Assembly (NCBI GenBank): GCA_007693745.1
Contig: REDA01000036.1
Location: forward strand, 1 to 35,482
Direction: 5' to 3'
DNA from: Balneolaceae bacterium
GTDB taxonomy: Bacteria > Bacteroidota > Rhodothermia > Balneolales > Balneolaceae
DNA length: 35,482 nt
Shown here: in pieces, positions 9,192 to 17,620 of the stretch
How the letters are laid out: each line of letters opens with the position of its first letter
Position numbering within the stretch: position 1 is the first letter of the stretch
Notes under the pieces: model-generated
What the model was told of the DNA's origin: nothing
Database searches by the model: none
Seen by the model: only the letters and a program-made list of their open reading frames with translations
Position numbers and translations under genes: made by a program

Positions 9192-9321
9192 AACCCGGGT
9201 TGATTCAGATTGCGGAGACCCTCAACAGGTTTCCATGCTATTTTATCTATCGCGACAGCGGCTGTTACCGTGGTTGTTCTGTAAAATGGTCTGCACTGCC
9301 TCATATCATATTCTTTTCAGA

Positions 9322-10803
9322 TTAAAAAGGTGCAATTCCAAGTAGTATTCCGACGATCACTGCATTCGCAAATCCGATAACGATCAGTGAGCCGGAGAGA
9401 ATCAGCGTGGGTATCATCATACTCGCCGGTGCCTCATTGCGGTCGCCATCCGACACGCTCTTCTGTCCTTTTGCCGGGTTCATCATATACACTTTCTCCA
9501 GGATTCTGAAGAAATAGACTGCATTTAGCAGAGAACTGATCAGAATCACAGCGAGGAAGATCCAGTTGCTGTTGTCGATGGTTCCGAGCACGAGATACCA
9601 CTTACTGAAGAAACCGGCAAGGGGTGGAAGTCCAATCATTGAGATGGCTGCCACGGTGAAGGCTGCCATGGTCCAGGGATATTTTTTTCTGTAGCTGTCG
9701 TCGAAACGGCTGATGTCGGAGTGGCCCTCCCGGAGGCGCAGCTGCCCGCTGATCATAAAGAGTGCTGCTTTCATCACCGCATGGTTGAGTACATGGAGCA
9801 GTGCCCCGGCAAAGCCCCAGGGGTTGGCAAGACTTAACCCCATGATGATGTAGCCGATCTGGGAAACCGAGCTGTAGGCAAGCATCCGCTTCAGTTCATT
9901 CTGTGCGATCGCCATTACCGAGCCGTAGAGGATACCGATAGCGGCGAGAATACCCACGAAGAGTGTGACCGGCGCCATTGCATCGGTCAGCTCAATTCCA
10001 AAGAGCCAGAGCATGATTCTGAACAGGATATACGCGGCCACCTTGGTTCCGATGGGCGCGATAAGTGCTGCCGAACTGGAAGAGGTGTAGGTGTAGGAGT
10101 CGGGAAGCCAGCCGTGCATGGGAAAGAGAGCGGCTTTTACACCAATCCCGACGATCATCAAAATCAATGCGGCGAAAACGGCATTGCTCTCATAGAGCAT
10201 GGGCAGCATTGCGCTCATGTCGATAATATTGAGCGTACCTGTTACCGTGTACAGATAGCCTACTCCGAGCAGATAGAGTGTACCCCCTGCGGTTCCGATG
10301 ATCAGATAGCGGAACGCTGCATAGGGTGCCTGGCGGTCACCGATCGCAATCAGGGCATAACCTGACAGTGAGGCGATCTCGAGAAATACGTAGAGGTTGA
10401 AGAGGTCTCCCGTCAGCACCATACCGTTAAATCCAAGGAGCATCAGAATACCGAGTGCATAATAGGGCATCTCTTTTCCGGGGAATTCCTGCTTTGCGGT
10501 ATGATGAGAATGGATAAAGACGAAAAAGGCTACCGTATTGATCACCATGATGAAAAATCCGGAGAGTCCGTCGTACACAAACTCAATACCAACAGGCGGT
10601 TCCCATCCTCCGAAGTAGTAGCGCAGGGCGCCGTCACTCAGGTACTGGATAAACCCGATGATCGAAAAAGCGGCGGCCAGACCGGACCCCAGTACGGCCA
10701 GCGGCTGGGACAGTTCACTCCTCCAGATGCCGAATGCGGGTATCAGTACCGAAAAAAGGACAAAAATGAGGGCAATCGTTGCCGGCAGATGCGACTCAAT
10801 CAT
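9322..10803 (-). CDS. mrpD: Monovalent cation/proton antiporter subunit D (MrpD/MbhH-like)
   Basis: First of three MrpD-like genes in transcription order and the one in the position of mbhH/mrpD, directly after mrpC. It has 493 aa and about 14 helices. Key residues are Glu142 in LYVFLEIASLSGYAL, Lys223 in GVKAALFPMHGWLPDSY, Lys254 in IGTKVAAYIL and the TM12 lysine in LAGFFSKWYLVLG. Its ATGATTGA start overlaps the mrpC stop by 8 bp, so the two are translationally coupled. In Mrp complexes this subunit forms one of the proton channels that drive sodium export. Confidence 0.94.
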   Translation of the reverse strand: MIESHLPATIALIFVLFSVLIPAFGIWRSELSQPLAVLGSGLAAAFSIIGFIQYLSDGALRYYFGGWEPPVGIEFVYDGLSGFFIMVINTVAFFVFIHSHHTAKQEFPGKEMPYYALGILMLLGFNGMVLTGDLFNLYVFLEIASLSGYALIAIGDRQAPYAAFRYLIIGTAGGTLYLLGVGYLYTVTGTLNIIDMSAMLPMLYESNAVFAALILMIVGIGVKAALFPMHGWLPDSYTYTSSSSAALIAPIGTKVAAYILFRIMLWLFGIELTDAMAPVTLFVGILAAIGILYGSVMAIAQNELKRMLAYSSVSQIGYIIMGLSLANPWGFAGALLHVLNHAVMKAALFMISGQLRLREGHSDISRFDDSYRKKYPWTMAAFTVAAISMIGLPPLAGFFSKWYLVLGTIDNSNWIFLAVILISSLLNAVYFFRILEKVYMMNPAKGQKSVSDGDRNEAPASMMIPTLILSGSLIVIGFANAVIVGILLGIAPF

Positions 10804-11173
10804 CGAATTGTTCTATCAGTTCCTGTTCATCGAGGGTGTTGTAGCGGTTGTAGATCGCAATCAGCAGCGTAAATGCCACACCCAGCGTCGCCACACCCAC
10901 CACAATGGCTGTGAGCATCAGTGTATGAGGCAGCGGATTGAGATAGTTGGCCGCTATTTCAACCGGGAAGTTAGCCTGGTCTCGTACCGGTACGGTCACA
11001 TCTCCGCTTTTGGAAGCGACGGACACAAAAAAGAGAACCACTGAGATCTGCAGGATAGCCAGACCGATTGTCTTTTTAATCAGGTTCTTCTTGAAGAGGA
11101 TTCCGTACAGGCCTATACAGAGCAGTATAATGGTAAACCAGTATGCGTAGTGCCCCATAAAAAAATCAGCCAT
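10796..11173 (-). CDS. mrpC: Antiporter subunit C (MrpC/NuoK-like)
   Basis: A 125-aa, three-helix homologue of NuoK. It contains the family stretch KKTIGLAILQISVVLFF, a central loop with VTVPVRDQAN, and NPLPHTLMLTAIVVGVATLG, which is characteristic of MrpC. I place the start at ATG 11173 because AGGTGA (11184-11179) lies 5 nt upstream. An in-frame GTG at 11182 would fall inside that ribosome site. The start lies inside the last codons of mrpB and the end overlaps mrpD by 8 bp. In the complex it links the MrpD-type channels to the smaller subunits. Confidence 0.93.
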   Translation of the reverse strand: MADFFMGHYAYWFTIILLCIGLYGILFKKNLIKKTIGLAILQISVVLFFVSVASKSGDVTVPVRDQANFPVEIAANYLNPLPHTLMLTAIVVGVATLGVAFTLLIAIYNRYNTLDEQELIEQFDD

Positions 11174-11606
11174 AATCTTCACCTCTTACCATGTTATCAT
11201 AAATCATTACCAGGATAGCCATTACAGCCAGTCCGATTCCTACTTCAATAATCAGGATACCGGTGTAACGCAGCCATGCGGGCTCCATCCCGGGGATAGG
11301 CAGCAGTTCGTAATCCAGAAAGTATCCACCGGCGGCTACTGCCGCCAGTCCGGTAGCAAAATAGATGGCAACACCGATCACAGCGAGTGGTGTAGTGGCA
11401 AACTCCCGGATCTGCAGTTCTGCAAGCCGGCTTCCCCCGGCTACGCGTATCAGCAACAGCGAAGCGGCCAAAAGTGCGCCTCCCTGGAATCCTCCACCGG
11501 GGCTGTAATGGCCGTGAAAGATTACATACCAGCCAAAAACCATGATATAGGGACTCAGCAGACGTGCACCCAGAAGAACGATCGGACTCTGAAACGGATC
11601 TTTCAT
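11166..11606 (-). CDS. mrpB: Antiporter subunit B (MrpB/MbhF-like)
   Basis: A 146-aa membrane protein with four predicted helices. The MrpB signature is clear: LGARLLSPYIMVFGWYV followed by FHGHYSPGGGFQGGALLAA. Its ATG overlaps the stop of the MbhE-like gene by 4 bp (ATGA), and its own end contains the Shine-Dalgarno and start of mrpC. Such nesting implies coupled translation of the set. Confidence 0.94.
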   Translation of the reverse strand: MKDPFQSPIVLLGARLLSPYIMVFGWYVIFHGHYSPGGGFQGGALLAASLLLIRVAGGSRLAELQIREFATTPLAVIGVAIYFATGLAAVAAGGYFLDYELLPIPGMEPAWLRYTGILIIEVGIGLAVMAILVMIYDNMVRGEDYG

Positions 11607-11911
11607 GGCGTCATCCTCCTTCTCCCTTTCCTCAGTATGAGCAGTGTGATGAGTCCGGCGGTATAGATCACTACCTGTTCCCCGAATGTATCAATACTCC
11701 GGTAGTCGCCCAGCACCACGGTCACCATATTGGGTGTACGCGCATCCCTGTAGGCATTCTGAATAAAATAGGTGCCCTTCACCACTGTGCCCGTGATACT
11801 CTCTTCGGCATGCATCAGATTCTCCTGATCTCCGCGATTGGGCAGATCGGATGCCGCAAAAATCATGATGCCTGCAAAAAAGAGTAATATGAGTATCTTA
11901 AGTGCTTTCAA
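11603..11911 (-). CDS. MbhE-like subunit (detached C-terminal part of MrpA)
   Basis: A 102-aa protein with a helix at each end. The C-terminal segment MVTVVLGDYRSIDTFGE matches the conserved VxVILVDFRGFDTxGE region found near the C-terminus of MrpA and in the separate MbhE subunit of archaeal membrane-bound hydrogenases. The start is TTG at 11911, overlapping the stop of the preceding gene (TTGA). No closer ATG gives a complete first helix. Position between the MbhD-like gene and mrpB is the same as in mbh operons. Confidence 0.85.
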   Translation of the reverse strand: MKALKILILLFFAGIMIFAASDLPNRGDQENLMHAEESITGTVVKGTYFIQNAYRDARTPNMVTVVLGDYRSIDTFGEQVVIYTAGLITLLILRKGRRRMTP

Positions 11912-12174
11912 TCTTTTGATTTTCTTGAGGTTTGATATACAACAACAACAAACAGGATACCGGTAACACCGGCTCCGATCACAGCTTCCGTAAATCCGAC
12001 ATCAATGGCGCCCATTGCTATGAAGAGCAGCGCCATCAAAAAGCTGAAGACGGTCATCATCACTACGGCGACCAGCAGATCACGAACCTCGAGAGCCACA
12101 ATCGCCGAAAGTGCAAGAAAAAGGTAGATAACAAGTTCCAGCTGCCAGATTACCAGTTCCACTGCAAATATCAT
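11908..12174 (-). CDS. MbhD-like subunit, DUF4040 (detached part of MrpA)
   Basis: An 88-aa, three-helix protein. The core VRDLLVAVVMMTVFSFLM and FIAMGAIDVGFTEAVIGAG match the DUF4040/MbhD region that in canonical seven-gene Mrp operons is fused within MrpA. The ATG at 12174 overlaps the mrpG stop by 4 bp and is preceded by a strong AAGGAGGA (12188-12181) embedded in the end of mrpG. It pairs with the following MbhE-like gene to replace the MrpA C-terminus. Confidence 0.9.
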   Translation of the reverse strand: MIFAVELVIWQLELVIYLFLALSAIVALEVRDLLVAVVMMTVFSFLMALLFIAMGAIDVGFTEAVIGAGVTGILFVVVVYQTSRKSKD

Positions 12175-12506
12175 TTATGCTCCTCCTTCTTTTTGAGCTG
12201 ATCGTCACTAAAAAAAGGATTCAGCCCCTTTTTCAGTGCAGCCCGTGCCAGTGCATGTGTGCCCACGGGGTTGGAGAGAGCGATGAAGAGAATGATGAGA
12301 ATCAGCTTAAGGCTGCTCTGAGTCGCTCCTTCATAGACCACAAGTCCAAGCATCACAAAAATAATGCCCAGGGTATCACTTTTACTGACTGCATGGGTTC
12401 TGGAATAGAAATCGGGAAGGCGGATGATACCTACACTCCCTACAAACATGAAGATGATGCCCAGAGCGATAAGCAGTATGCTGATAATATTGATAAATTC
12501 CGTCAT
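12171..12506 (-). CDS. mrpG: Antiporter subunit G (MrpG/MbhC-like)
   Basis: A 111-aa protein with three helices and the MrpG signature FVGSVGIIRLPDFYSRTHAV followed by KSDTLGIIFVMLGL. It ends in a lysine- and glutamate-rich tail whose codons carry the Shine-Dalgarno of the next gene. The start ATG overlaps the mrpF stop by 4 bp. MrpG is a small structural subunit of the antiporter. Confidence 0.95.
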   Translation of the reverse strand: MTEFINIISILLIALGIIFMFVGSVGIIRLPDFYSRTHAVSKSDTLGIIFVMLGLVVYEGATQSSLKLILIILFIALSNPVGTHALARAALKKGLNPFFSDDQLKKKEEHK

Positions 12507-12775
12507 TCTTCCCGAAGTTTGGGTGATGATACAAATTTTGCGATCATCAGTGAGCCGATGAAACCAAGGATAGCATAGGCCAGCGTGATATCGATGAACA
12601 TATCAATCCTGCCAAAGAGAAAACCGATCAGGCAGATCAGAACAATCGTTTTTGTGGCGATAGCATTGGTGGCAAGCAGGCGATCGTAGAGAGTGGGGCC
12701 TTTCAACACCCTGAACAGGGGCACAGCAATAATGAGGGTGAGAATCACCGCACTGTAGAGAAAAAACTGTTCCAT
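12503..12775 (-). CDS. mrpF: Antiporter subunit F (MrpF/MbhB-like)
   Basis: A 90-aa, three-helix protein with the family core VLKGPTLYDRLLATNAIATK and the following FGRIDMFIDITLAYAILGFIG. MrpF contains a conserved Asp/Arg cluster essential for antiport in characterised Mrp systems. Its ATG overlaps the mrpE stop by a single base and its end overlaps mrpG by 4 bp. Confidence 0.95.
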   Translation of the reverse strand: MEQFFLYSAVILTLIIAVPLFRVLKGPTLYDRLLATNAIATKTIVLICLIGFLFGRIDMFIDITLAYAILGFIGSLMIAKFVSSPKLREE

Positions 12776-13341
12776 TACACTTCTGCCTGTTTTTGAGTCA
12801 GGTTGATAATTTTCAGATCATGAATTACCTGTCTCTCCTCTGCTTCGAACAGACTGAGTACTTTTCGGGGCATGTTGTCTGATGTAATCCCCTCATGAGA
12901 TTTGTCATCCAGGGCGTGGACGGTGAAACGGTCATCTTCCAGATCTACTGTGAGCGTACCCGGTGTGAGTGTGATTGAGGTACCCAGTATAACGCGCGCA
13001 TGCGAACTGGGCAGATCGGCACGAAATGTAATCAGAGTCGTGTGTATCGGCATGGATGGCTTTATTATGAGCCCTACTACATGGAAACCTGCAACGATAA
13101 TCTGACCCAGCAGCCAAAATGGATAGAGTATGACCGAACCAAACCGAAATCTTGAAAGATCGGCAAGATCATCCTCATGAAAGAGATGTTGCTTCAGCTT
13201 ATGATTTACAAACATCACACCACTTACAGTGACAATTCCCATTGTGATGTGGATGAAATCCAGGTATCCACTCATGATGATCCAGAAACCCATCAGCGAT
13301 ATAAACGAAAGAGCAAGTGTAAATACAGGGAGCTTTTTCAT
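12775..13341 (-). CDS. mrpE: Antiporter subunit E (MrpE/MbhA-like)
   Basis: First gene of the antiporter operon, 188 aa. Two N-terminal helices (about 6-50) are followed by the conserved cytoplasmic domain with LGTSITLTPGTLTVDLEDD, the best motif of MrpE. The C-terminal 25 residues are hydrophilic. The operon promoter should lie in the 204 bp between this gene and gnd. A candidate -35/-10 pair is listed separately. Gene order from here (E, F, G, MbhD, MbhE, B, C, D) equals that of archaeal mbhA to mbhH. Confidence 0.94.
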   Translation of the reverse strand: MKKLPVFTLALSFISLMGFWIIMSGYLDFIHITMGIVTVSGVMFVNHKLKQHLFHEDDLADLSRFRFGSVILYPFWLLGQIIVAGFHVVGLIIKPSMPIHTTLITFRADLPSSHARVILGTSITLTPGTLTVDLEDDRFTVHALDDKSHEGITSDNMPRKVLSLFEAEERQVIHDLKIINLTQKQAEV

Positions 13342-13379
13342 GATTGGAGCAGGTTCTTAGCAAAATTTAATCAGCAGGA

Positions 13380-13409
13380 ATGATAGAGAATTTTGGATAT
13401 TACTTTCAA
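13380..13409 (-). promoter_or_regulatory. Candidate promoter of the mrp operon
   Basis: On the minus strand TTGAAA (13409-13404) and TATCAT (13385-13380) are separated by 18 bp and lie 39 bp before the mrpE start. This fits a vegetative sigma-factor promoter, but promoter consensus in this phylum is uncertain and such matches occur by chance in AT-rich spacers. Confidence 0.3.
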
Positions 13410-13545
13410 GAAATTTCGGAACAATCGGCTTTCGAAGCGGAACAGAGAGTGATGGCGGACTGAAGAAACGGCACTGATTTTACATTTTGAAGAGAGTAAA
13501 CCCGTGATTCTCTATGATCAGATCAACATATTGTGCAGGTATGCT

Positions 13546-14997
13546 TTACTCCCATTCTGTTGTAAAACTTTTCCCTTTCAGGCGATCGATTCTCTGGTAG
13601 GTGTGCGCTCCGAAATAGTCGCGCTGTGCCTGAATCAGATTTGCCGGGAGCCGAAATGAGCGTACTGAATCGAACTGGGCAAGTGCTGAGGTGATGGCCG
13701 GTGCCGGTATTCCGTGGGTTACTGCCATTGAGGCTGTTTTTCTCCAGCCGTTCAGCAGTTTTTTGAATGATGATTTGAAATAAGGGCTTAGCATCAGATG
13801 TTCCAGCGTGATGTCATGGCGAAAAGCCAGTTCGATCTCCCTCAGTAATTCCGACCGTATGATGCAGCCGCCCTGCCAGATCCTTGCGACTTCGGCGGGA
13901 TCCACACCCCAGCCAAACTGTTTCGAAGCCTTCGTGATCAGATAGAAACCCTCTGCAGTGGCCGTCAACCGTGCTGCATAGAGCGCCTGTGCCAGATTGA
14001 GCAGACTCTTCTCATTCTCTTTCTCACTGCCGGGGGCAGGGTAGGGAGCCTGAAAAGCAGAGGATGAAACCCGTCTTATTTCAGTGAGCCCTGAGGTGAA
14101 ACGTGCATGTACAGACTCTGTTATCACCGGCAGAGGAATCCCCAGTTCGAGTGCCGTTGCTGATACCCACCGTCCTGTTCCCTTCTGATCGGCTGCGTCG
14201 AGGATGCGGTCGATCAGGTAGAAACCGTCCGGTTCCTTTTTCTGCAGAATCTTAACGGTAATCTCCATCAGATAGCCCGAGAGCTCGGTATCGTTCCAGT
14301 CGGAAAAAACAGATGCGATCTGCTCTGCATTCATCCCCAGCCCGCGCATCATCAGGTCGTACGTTTCTGCGATCATCTGCATATCTGCATACTCGATGCC
14401 GTTGTGTACCATTTTTACAAAATGGCCGGCACCTCCGCTTCCTGTCCAGACACAGCAGGGTGAGTCATCATAGGCACGGGCGGCAACCGGCATCAGCAGT
14501 GGTTCGATTTCTGCCCAGGCTTCAACACGCCCACCGGGCATCAGTGATGGCCCGCTTCGGGCTCCCTCCTTTCCTCCTGAGATCCCCATCCCTACGAAAA
14601 GCACCTCTTTTTCTGCCAGTTCTTCTATCCTGCGTACGGTATCCCTGTAATGAGAATTCCCGCCGTCGATCAAGATATCACCCGGTTCCAGCCAGGGTAT
14701 CAGCTCACCGATAACTTCATCAACAGCCTCACCGGCTTTGACCATCATCAGGATTTTACGGGGTCTTTCAAGAGATGAGACCAGTGACTCCGGAGAGCTG
14801 CATCCCCTGAACTTCTTTCCAAGACCCTCAAAGGCCAGAAATTCATCGGTTAAATACTGTTCACCAGGCACTTTTCGGTTGTAAAGAGAAACAGTATTGC
14901 CCTTCTCTTCAAAGTTGAGAGCCAGGTTTTTTCCCATCACACCGAGCCCGTAAACTCCTATATCTGATTTCTTTTTCTTGTCTGGTATGTTACTCAT
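13546..14997 (-). CDS. gnd: 6-phosphogluconate dehydrogenase (decarboxylating)
   Basis: Cytosolic enzyme of the oxidative pentose phosphate pathway, converting 6-phosphogluconate and NADP+ to ribulose 5-phosphate, CO2 and NADPH. It has 483 aa, the length of the classic homodimeric form. The N-terminal Rossmann fold has GLGVMG (17-22) and YNR (39-41), typical of NADP specificity. The substrate loops DGGNSHYRDT and SGGKEGARSGPSLMPGG are present, as are catalytic Lys195 and Glu202 in HFVKMVHNGIEYADMQ. The C-terminal domain shows DAADQKGTGRW. It lies 222 bp downstream of gluconokinase in the same direction, so the pair makes a gluconate-to-pentose route. Confidence 0.97.
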   Translation of the reverse strand: MSNIPDKKKKSDIGVYGLGVMGKNLALNFEEKGNTVSLYNRKVPGEQYLTDEFLAFEGLGKKFRGCSSPESLVSSLERPRKILMMVKAGEAVDEVIGELIPWLEPGDILIDGGNSHYRDTVRRIEELAEKEVLFVGMGISGGKEGARSGPSLMPGGRVEAWAEIEPLLMPVAARAYDDSPCCVWTGSGGAGHFVKMVHNGIEYADMQMIAETYDLMMRGLGMNAEQIASVFSDWNDTELSGYLMEITVKILQKKEPDGFYLIDRILDAADQKGTGRWVSATALELGIPLPVITESVHARFTSGLTEIRRVSSSAFQAPYPAPGSEKENEKSLLNLAQALYAARLTATAEGFYLITKASKQFGWGVDPAEVARIWQGGCIIRSELLREIELAFRHDITLEHLMLSPYFKSSFKKLLNGWRKTASMAVTHGIPAPAITSALAQFDSVRSFRLPANLIQAQRDYFGAHTYQRIDRLKGKSFTTEWE

Positions 14998-15219
14998 AAA
15001 ACTGAGACTTAAAAGGCGGTATTAATGATGGTTCAGGATTTGTCTCACACCGTGATCTGTCACCCTCTGCATCGCATGGATATCTGAAACAGGTGATAAA
15101 GCCTGCCGGTTCAATGCTGTATGGATTGTAAAAGAAAGGTATGAATTTCGAAGCGGGATCGGAAGATGGTTCGGTAAGATTGCAGCCGGATCTGTTCTGC
15201 AGAGCCGGCCCGGGATTCT

Positions 15220-15726
15220 TTACCGTAAAAGAGTTGCCACGATCTTCTCTGTAATCTCCTGAGGCTGTCCCAAAATTTCTGCCGTAATTGCATCATCCGG
15301 CTCTTCCAGGAGATCAAATTGAGAGCCGAGCAGTGTGGAAGGCATGTAGTGACCCTTTCTCTTGCGCAGGCGTTCTTCAATCACCGCCTGATCTCCCTTC
15401 AGGTAGATCAGATGTGTAGCCTCGGGATCCAGCCCGGAAAAGAGGAGAGTACGGTAGCTCTGCGTGAGAGCCGAACAGGCCAGTACACACCCTCCCTCTT
15501 TCTCCATCTGCTTCAGATGTTCCGAGAGTTGAAGCAGCCAGGGTTGACGGTCGGCATCGGTAAGAGGCTGACCTGATTTCATCTTTTGCTGATTTGCGGC
15601 TGAATGAAAATCGTCGGCATCATAAAATGGCAGTGACAACCGATCAGCCAGCAGTCTGCCGATGGTTGTCTTTCCGCTGCCCGAAACACCCATCACGAGC
15701 AGATTTATTGGTTTTTCGTTTATCAC
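15220..15726 (-). CDS. gntK: Gluconokinase (thermosensitive-type, GntK/IdnK family)
   Basis: A 168-aa P-loop kinase that phosphorylates D-gluconate to 6-phosphogluconate, the substrate of the gnd product encoded next door. The Walker A motif is GVSGSGKT (13-20), followed by the diagnostic YDADDFHSAANQQKM and GQPLTDADRQPWL segments and CSALTQSYRTLLF. GHYMPSTLLGSQFDLLEEP near the C-terminus is also typical. The start is GTG at 15726. A tiny ATG-led frame just upstream runs into its TTGTGA junction and may or may not matter. Together with gnd it makes up a gluconate shunt. No gluconate permease is present in the window. Confidence 0.95.
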   Translation of the reverse strand: MINEKPINLLVMGVSGSGKTTIGRLLADRLSLPFYDADDFHSAANQQKMKSGQPLTDADRQPWLLQLSEHLKQMEKEGGCVLACSALTQSYRTLLFSGLDPEATHLIYLKGDQAVIEERLRKRKGHYMPSTLLGSQFDLLEEPDDAITAEILGQPQEITEKIVATLLR

Positions 15727-15794
15727 AATGTCATGGTCGCTTATTTTACTGTAAAACAGACTTGCTGCGATATCTGCCGGTTTTAATCTAAACC

Positions 15795-17465
15795 CTATCT
15801 CATCAGCTTTTTGTACTGTATCCGGGTCGGCTGGTCGTCGCTGATGCCCAGCCTCTGGCGGCGGTTCTCCTCATACTCCTGATAGTTGCCCTCAAACCAG
15901 TAGACCTGGCTGTTGCCTTCAAAGGCGAGAATATGGGTGGCTGTCCGGTCCAGAAACCAGCGGTCGTGAGAGATCACCACTACGCACCCGGCAAACTCCA
16001 GCATCGCTTCCTCGAGCGCCCGGAGGGTATTCACATCCAGATCATTGGTCGGTTCATCCAGCAGCAGTACGTTGGCACCCTCTTTCAGCATTTTTGCCAA
16101 ATGTACGCGGTTGCGTTCCCCGCCGGACAGCTCCGTCACCTTCTTCTGCTGGTCACTGCCGCTGAAGTTAAATCGCGCCACATAAGCACGGGAGTTGACC
16201 TCCCTGTTCCCAAGACGAATCAATTCCTGTCCGCCGGAGATCTCCTCCCAGATGGTCTTCGCAGGATCCAGCGGCCGGTCCTGATCCACATAGCCGAGCT
16301 TTACGGTCTCCCCGACAGAAAAAGAGCCTTTATCGGGCTGCTCGGAGCCGGCAATCATCCTGAAGAGCGTGGTTTTTCCGGCGCCATTCGGACCGATCAC
16401 CCCGACAATACCGCCCGGCGGCAGGCTGAAATTCATCTCCTCCACCAGCAGCCGGTCGCCATACCCCTTCGAAACCTTCTCAGCAGTAATTACATTGTCA
16501 CCCAGTCGGGGTCCGGCAGGAATAAAGATCTCCATCTCCCCTTTCTCCTTCTGATACTCTTCAGAAAGCATCTCCTGATAGGCATTGATCCTCGCCTTGC
16601 TCTTTGCGCGTCGTCCCTTCGGGTTCTGGCGAATCCATTCCAGCTCCTGCTGCAGTGTTTTCTGGCGCTTCGACTCCTGCCGCTCTTCCTGTTTGAGGCG
16701 ATCACTCTTCTGTTCCAGCCAGGAAGAGTAATTCCCTTTAAACGGGATTCCCTCCCCCCTGTCGAGTTCAAGGATCCACCCCGCTACATTATCAAGGAAA
16801 TAGCGATCATGTGTTACAGCAATCACAGTGCCTTCATAGCGGTCGAGATGCTGCTCGAGCCATGCCACCGATTCCGCATCCAGGTGGTTGGTAGGTTCGT
16901 CCAGCAGCAACACATCGGGTTTCTTCAGCAGCAGCCGGCAAAGTGCCACCCTGCGCCTTTCACCTCCCGAAAGAACAGAGACCGGGGTATCGGATGGCGG
17001 ACAACGAAGCGCGTCCATCGCCTGCTCCAGTTTAGAGTCGATATCCCAGGCTCCGATCCGGTCGATCTCCTCCTGCAGGCGGGCCTGCTTTGCAATCAGC
17101 GCATCAAAATCGGCATCCGGATCACTGAACCCCTCGTTTACCTTTTCGTACTGAGCAATCAGATCCATGGTTTCCTGCACCCCTTCGCGAACCACTTCAA
17201 TCACCGTCTTCTCTTCATGAAGAAGCGGCTCCTGAGATAAATAGCCAAAGGTGATTCCTTTTTGACGGGAGATATTCCCAATATAGTCATCTTCCTCGCC
17301 TGCAATGATCCGCAGCAGGGTGCTTTTCCCGGCTCCGTTCAGGCCAAGAACCCCGATTTTTGCTCCGTAAAAAAAGGAGAGGTAGATATCCTTCAGTACA
17401 GTTTTGTTGGGTTTGTAAATCTTACTGACCCCAACCATGGAAAAAATGATTTTCTGATCGCTCAA
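15795..17465 (-). CDS. ettA: Energy-dependent translational throttle protein EttA (ABC-F ATPase)
   Basis: A 556-aa soluble ABC-F protein that binds the ribosomal E site and gates the first peptide bond according to ATP/ADP level. It has two ABC domains without membrane segments: Walker A GLNGAGKST (41-49) with signature LSGGERRRVAL, and Walker A GPNGAGKTT (about 360) with LSGGERNRVHL and LLLDEPTNDLD. The linker region between them holds the Arg/Lys-rich stretch typical of the P-site tRNA interaction motif. The protein begins MSDQKIIFSMVGVSKIY, nearly the E. coli EttA beginning, so the TTG at 17465 is accepted as start. Length equals the family norm. The gene is 68 bp upstream of gntK, and the large repeat region lies upstream of it. 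Confidence 0.97.
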   Translation of the reverse strand: MSDQKIIFSMVGVSKIYKPNKTVLKDIYLSFFYGAKIGVLGLNGAGKSTLLRIIAGEEDDYIGNISRQKGITFGYLSQEPLLHEEKTVIEVVREGVQETMDLIAQYEKVNEGFSDPDADFDALIAKQARLQEEIDRIGAWDIDSKLEQAMDALRCPPSDTPVSVLSGGERRRVALCRLLLKKPDVLLLDEPTNHLDAESVAWLEQHLDRYEGTVIAVTHDRYFLDNVAGWILELDRGEGIPFKGNYSSWLEQKSDRLKQEERQESKRQKTLQQELEWIRQNPKGRRAKSKARINAYQEMLSEEYQKEKGEMEIFIPAGPRLGDNVITAEKVSKGYGDRLLVEEMNFSLPPGGIVGVIGPNGAGKTTLFRMIAGSEQPDKGSFSVGETVKLGYVDQDRPLDPAKTIWEEISGGQELIRLGNREVNSRAYVARFNFSGSDQQKKVTELSGGERNRVHLAKMLKEGANVLLLDEPTNDLDVNTLRALEEAMLEFAGCVVVISHDRWFLDRTATHILAFEGNSQVYWFEGNYQEYEENRRQRLGISDDQPTRIQYKKLMR

Positions 17466-17563
17466 AGCACTGTTTATTTGGTTTAAAAGAGAGACTAAGA
17501 TACGAAATTGAATGGAAATTTCAGTATAAGACAGCGCGCAGCGACGAATGTAGTCGAGACATC

Positions 17564-17594
17564 TTCATGCCCTTATGGGGCAACATCAACATCC
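17564..17594 (-). repeat. TGATG-TGCCCC hairpin repeat (inverted copy)
   Basis: On the minus strand this reads GATGTTGATGTTGCCCC followed by a short loop and GGGCATG. It matches the copies at 18131 and 18181, and it flanks structured repeat copy 1 on the outside. Confidence 0.6.
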
Positions 17595-17620
17595 CATGCC
17601 GAATTTGCATTTCATTCTCT

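Noticed and set aside
5759-13341. Possible membrane-bound hydrogenase or DIC-uptake (DabAB) locus
   Set aside because: No [NiFe] hydrogenase subunits, iron-sulfur proteins or DUF2309 (DabA) gene are present; the genes are all Mrp-type.
15933-17240. 435-aa open frame on the plus strand opposite ettA
   Set aside because: It is antisense to a highly conserved ABC-F gene, has no recognisable domain and mirrors the codon structure of ettA.
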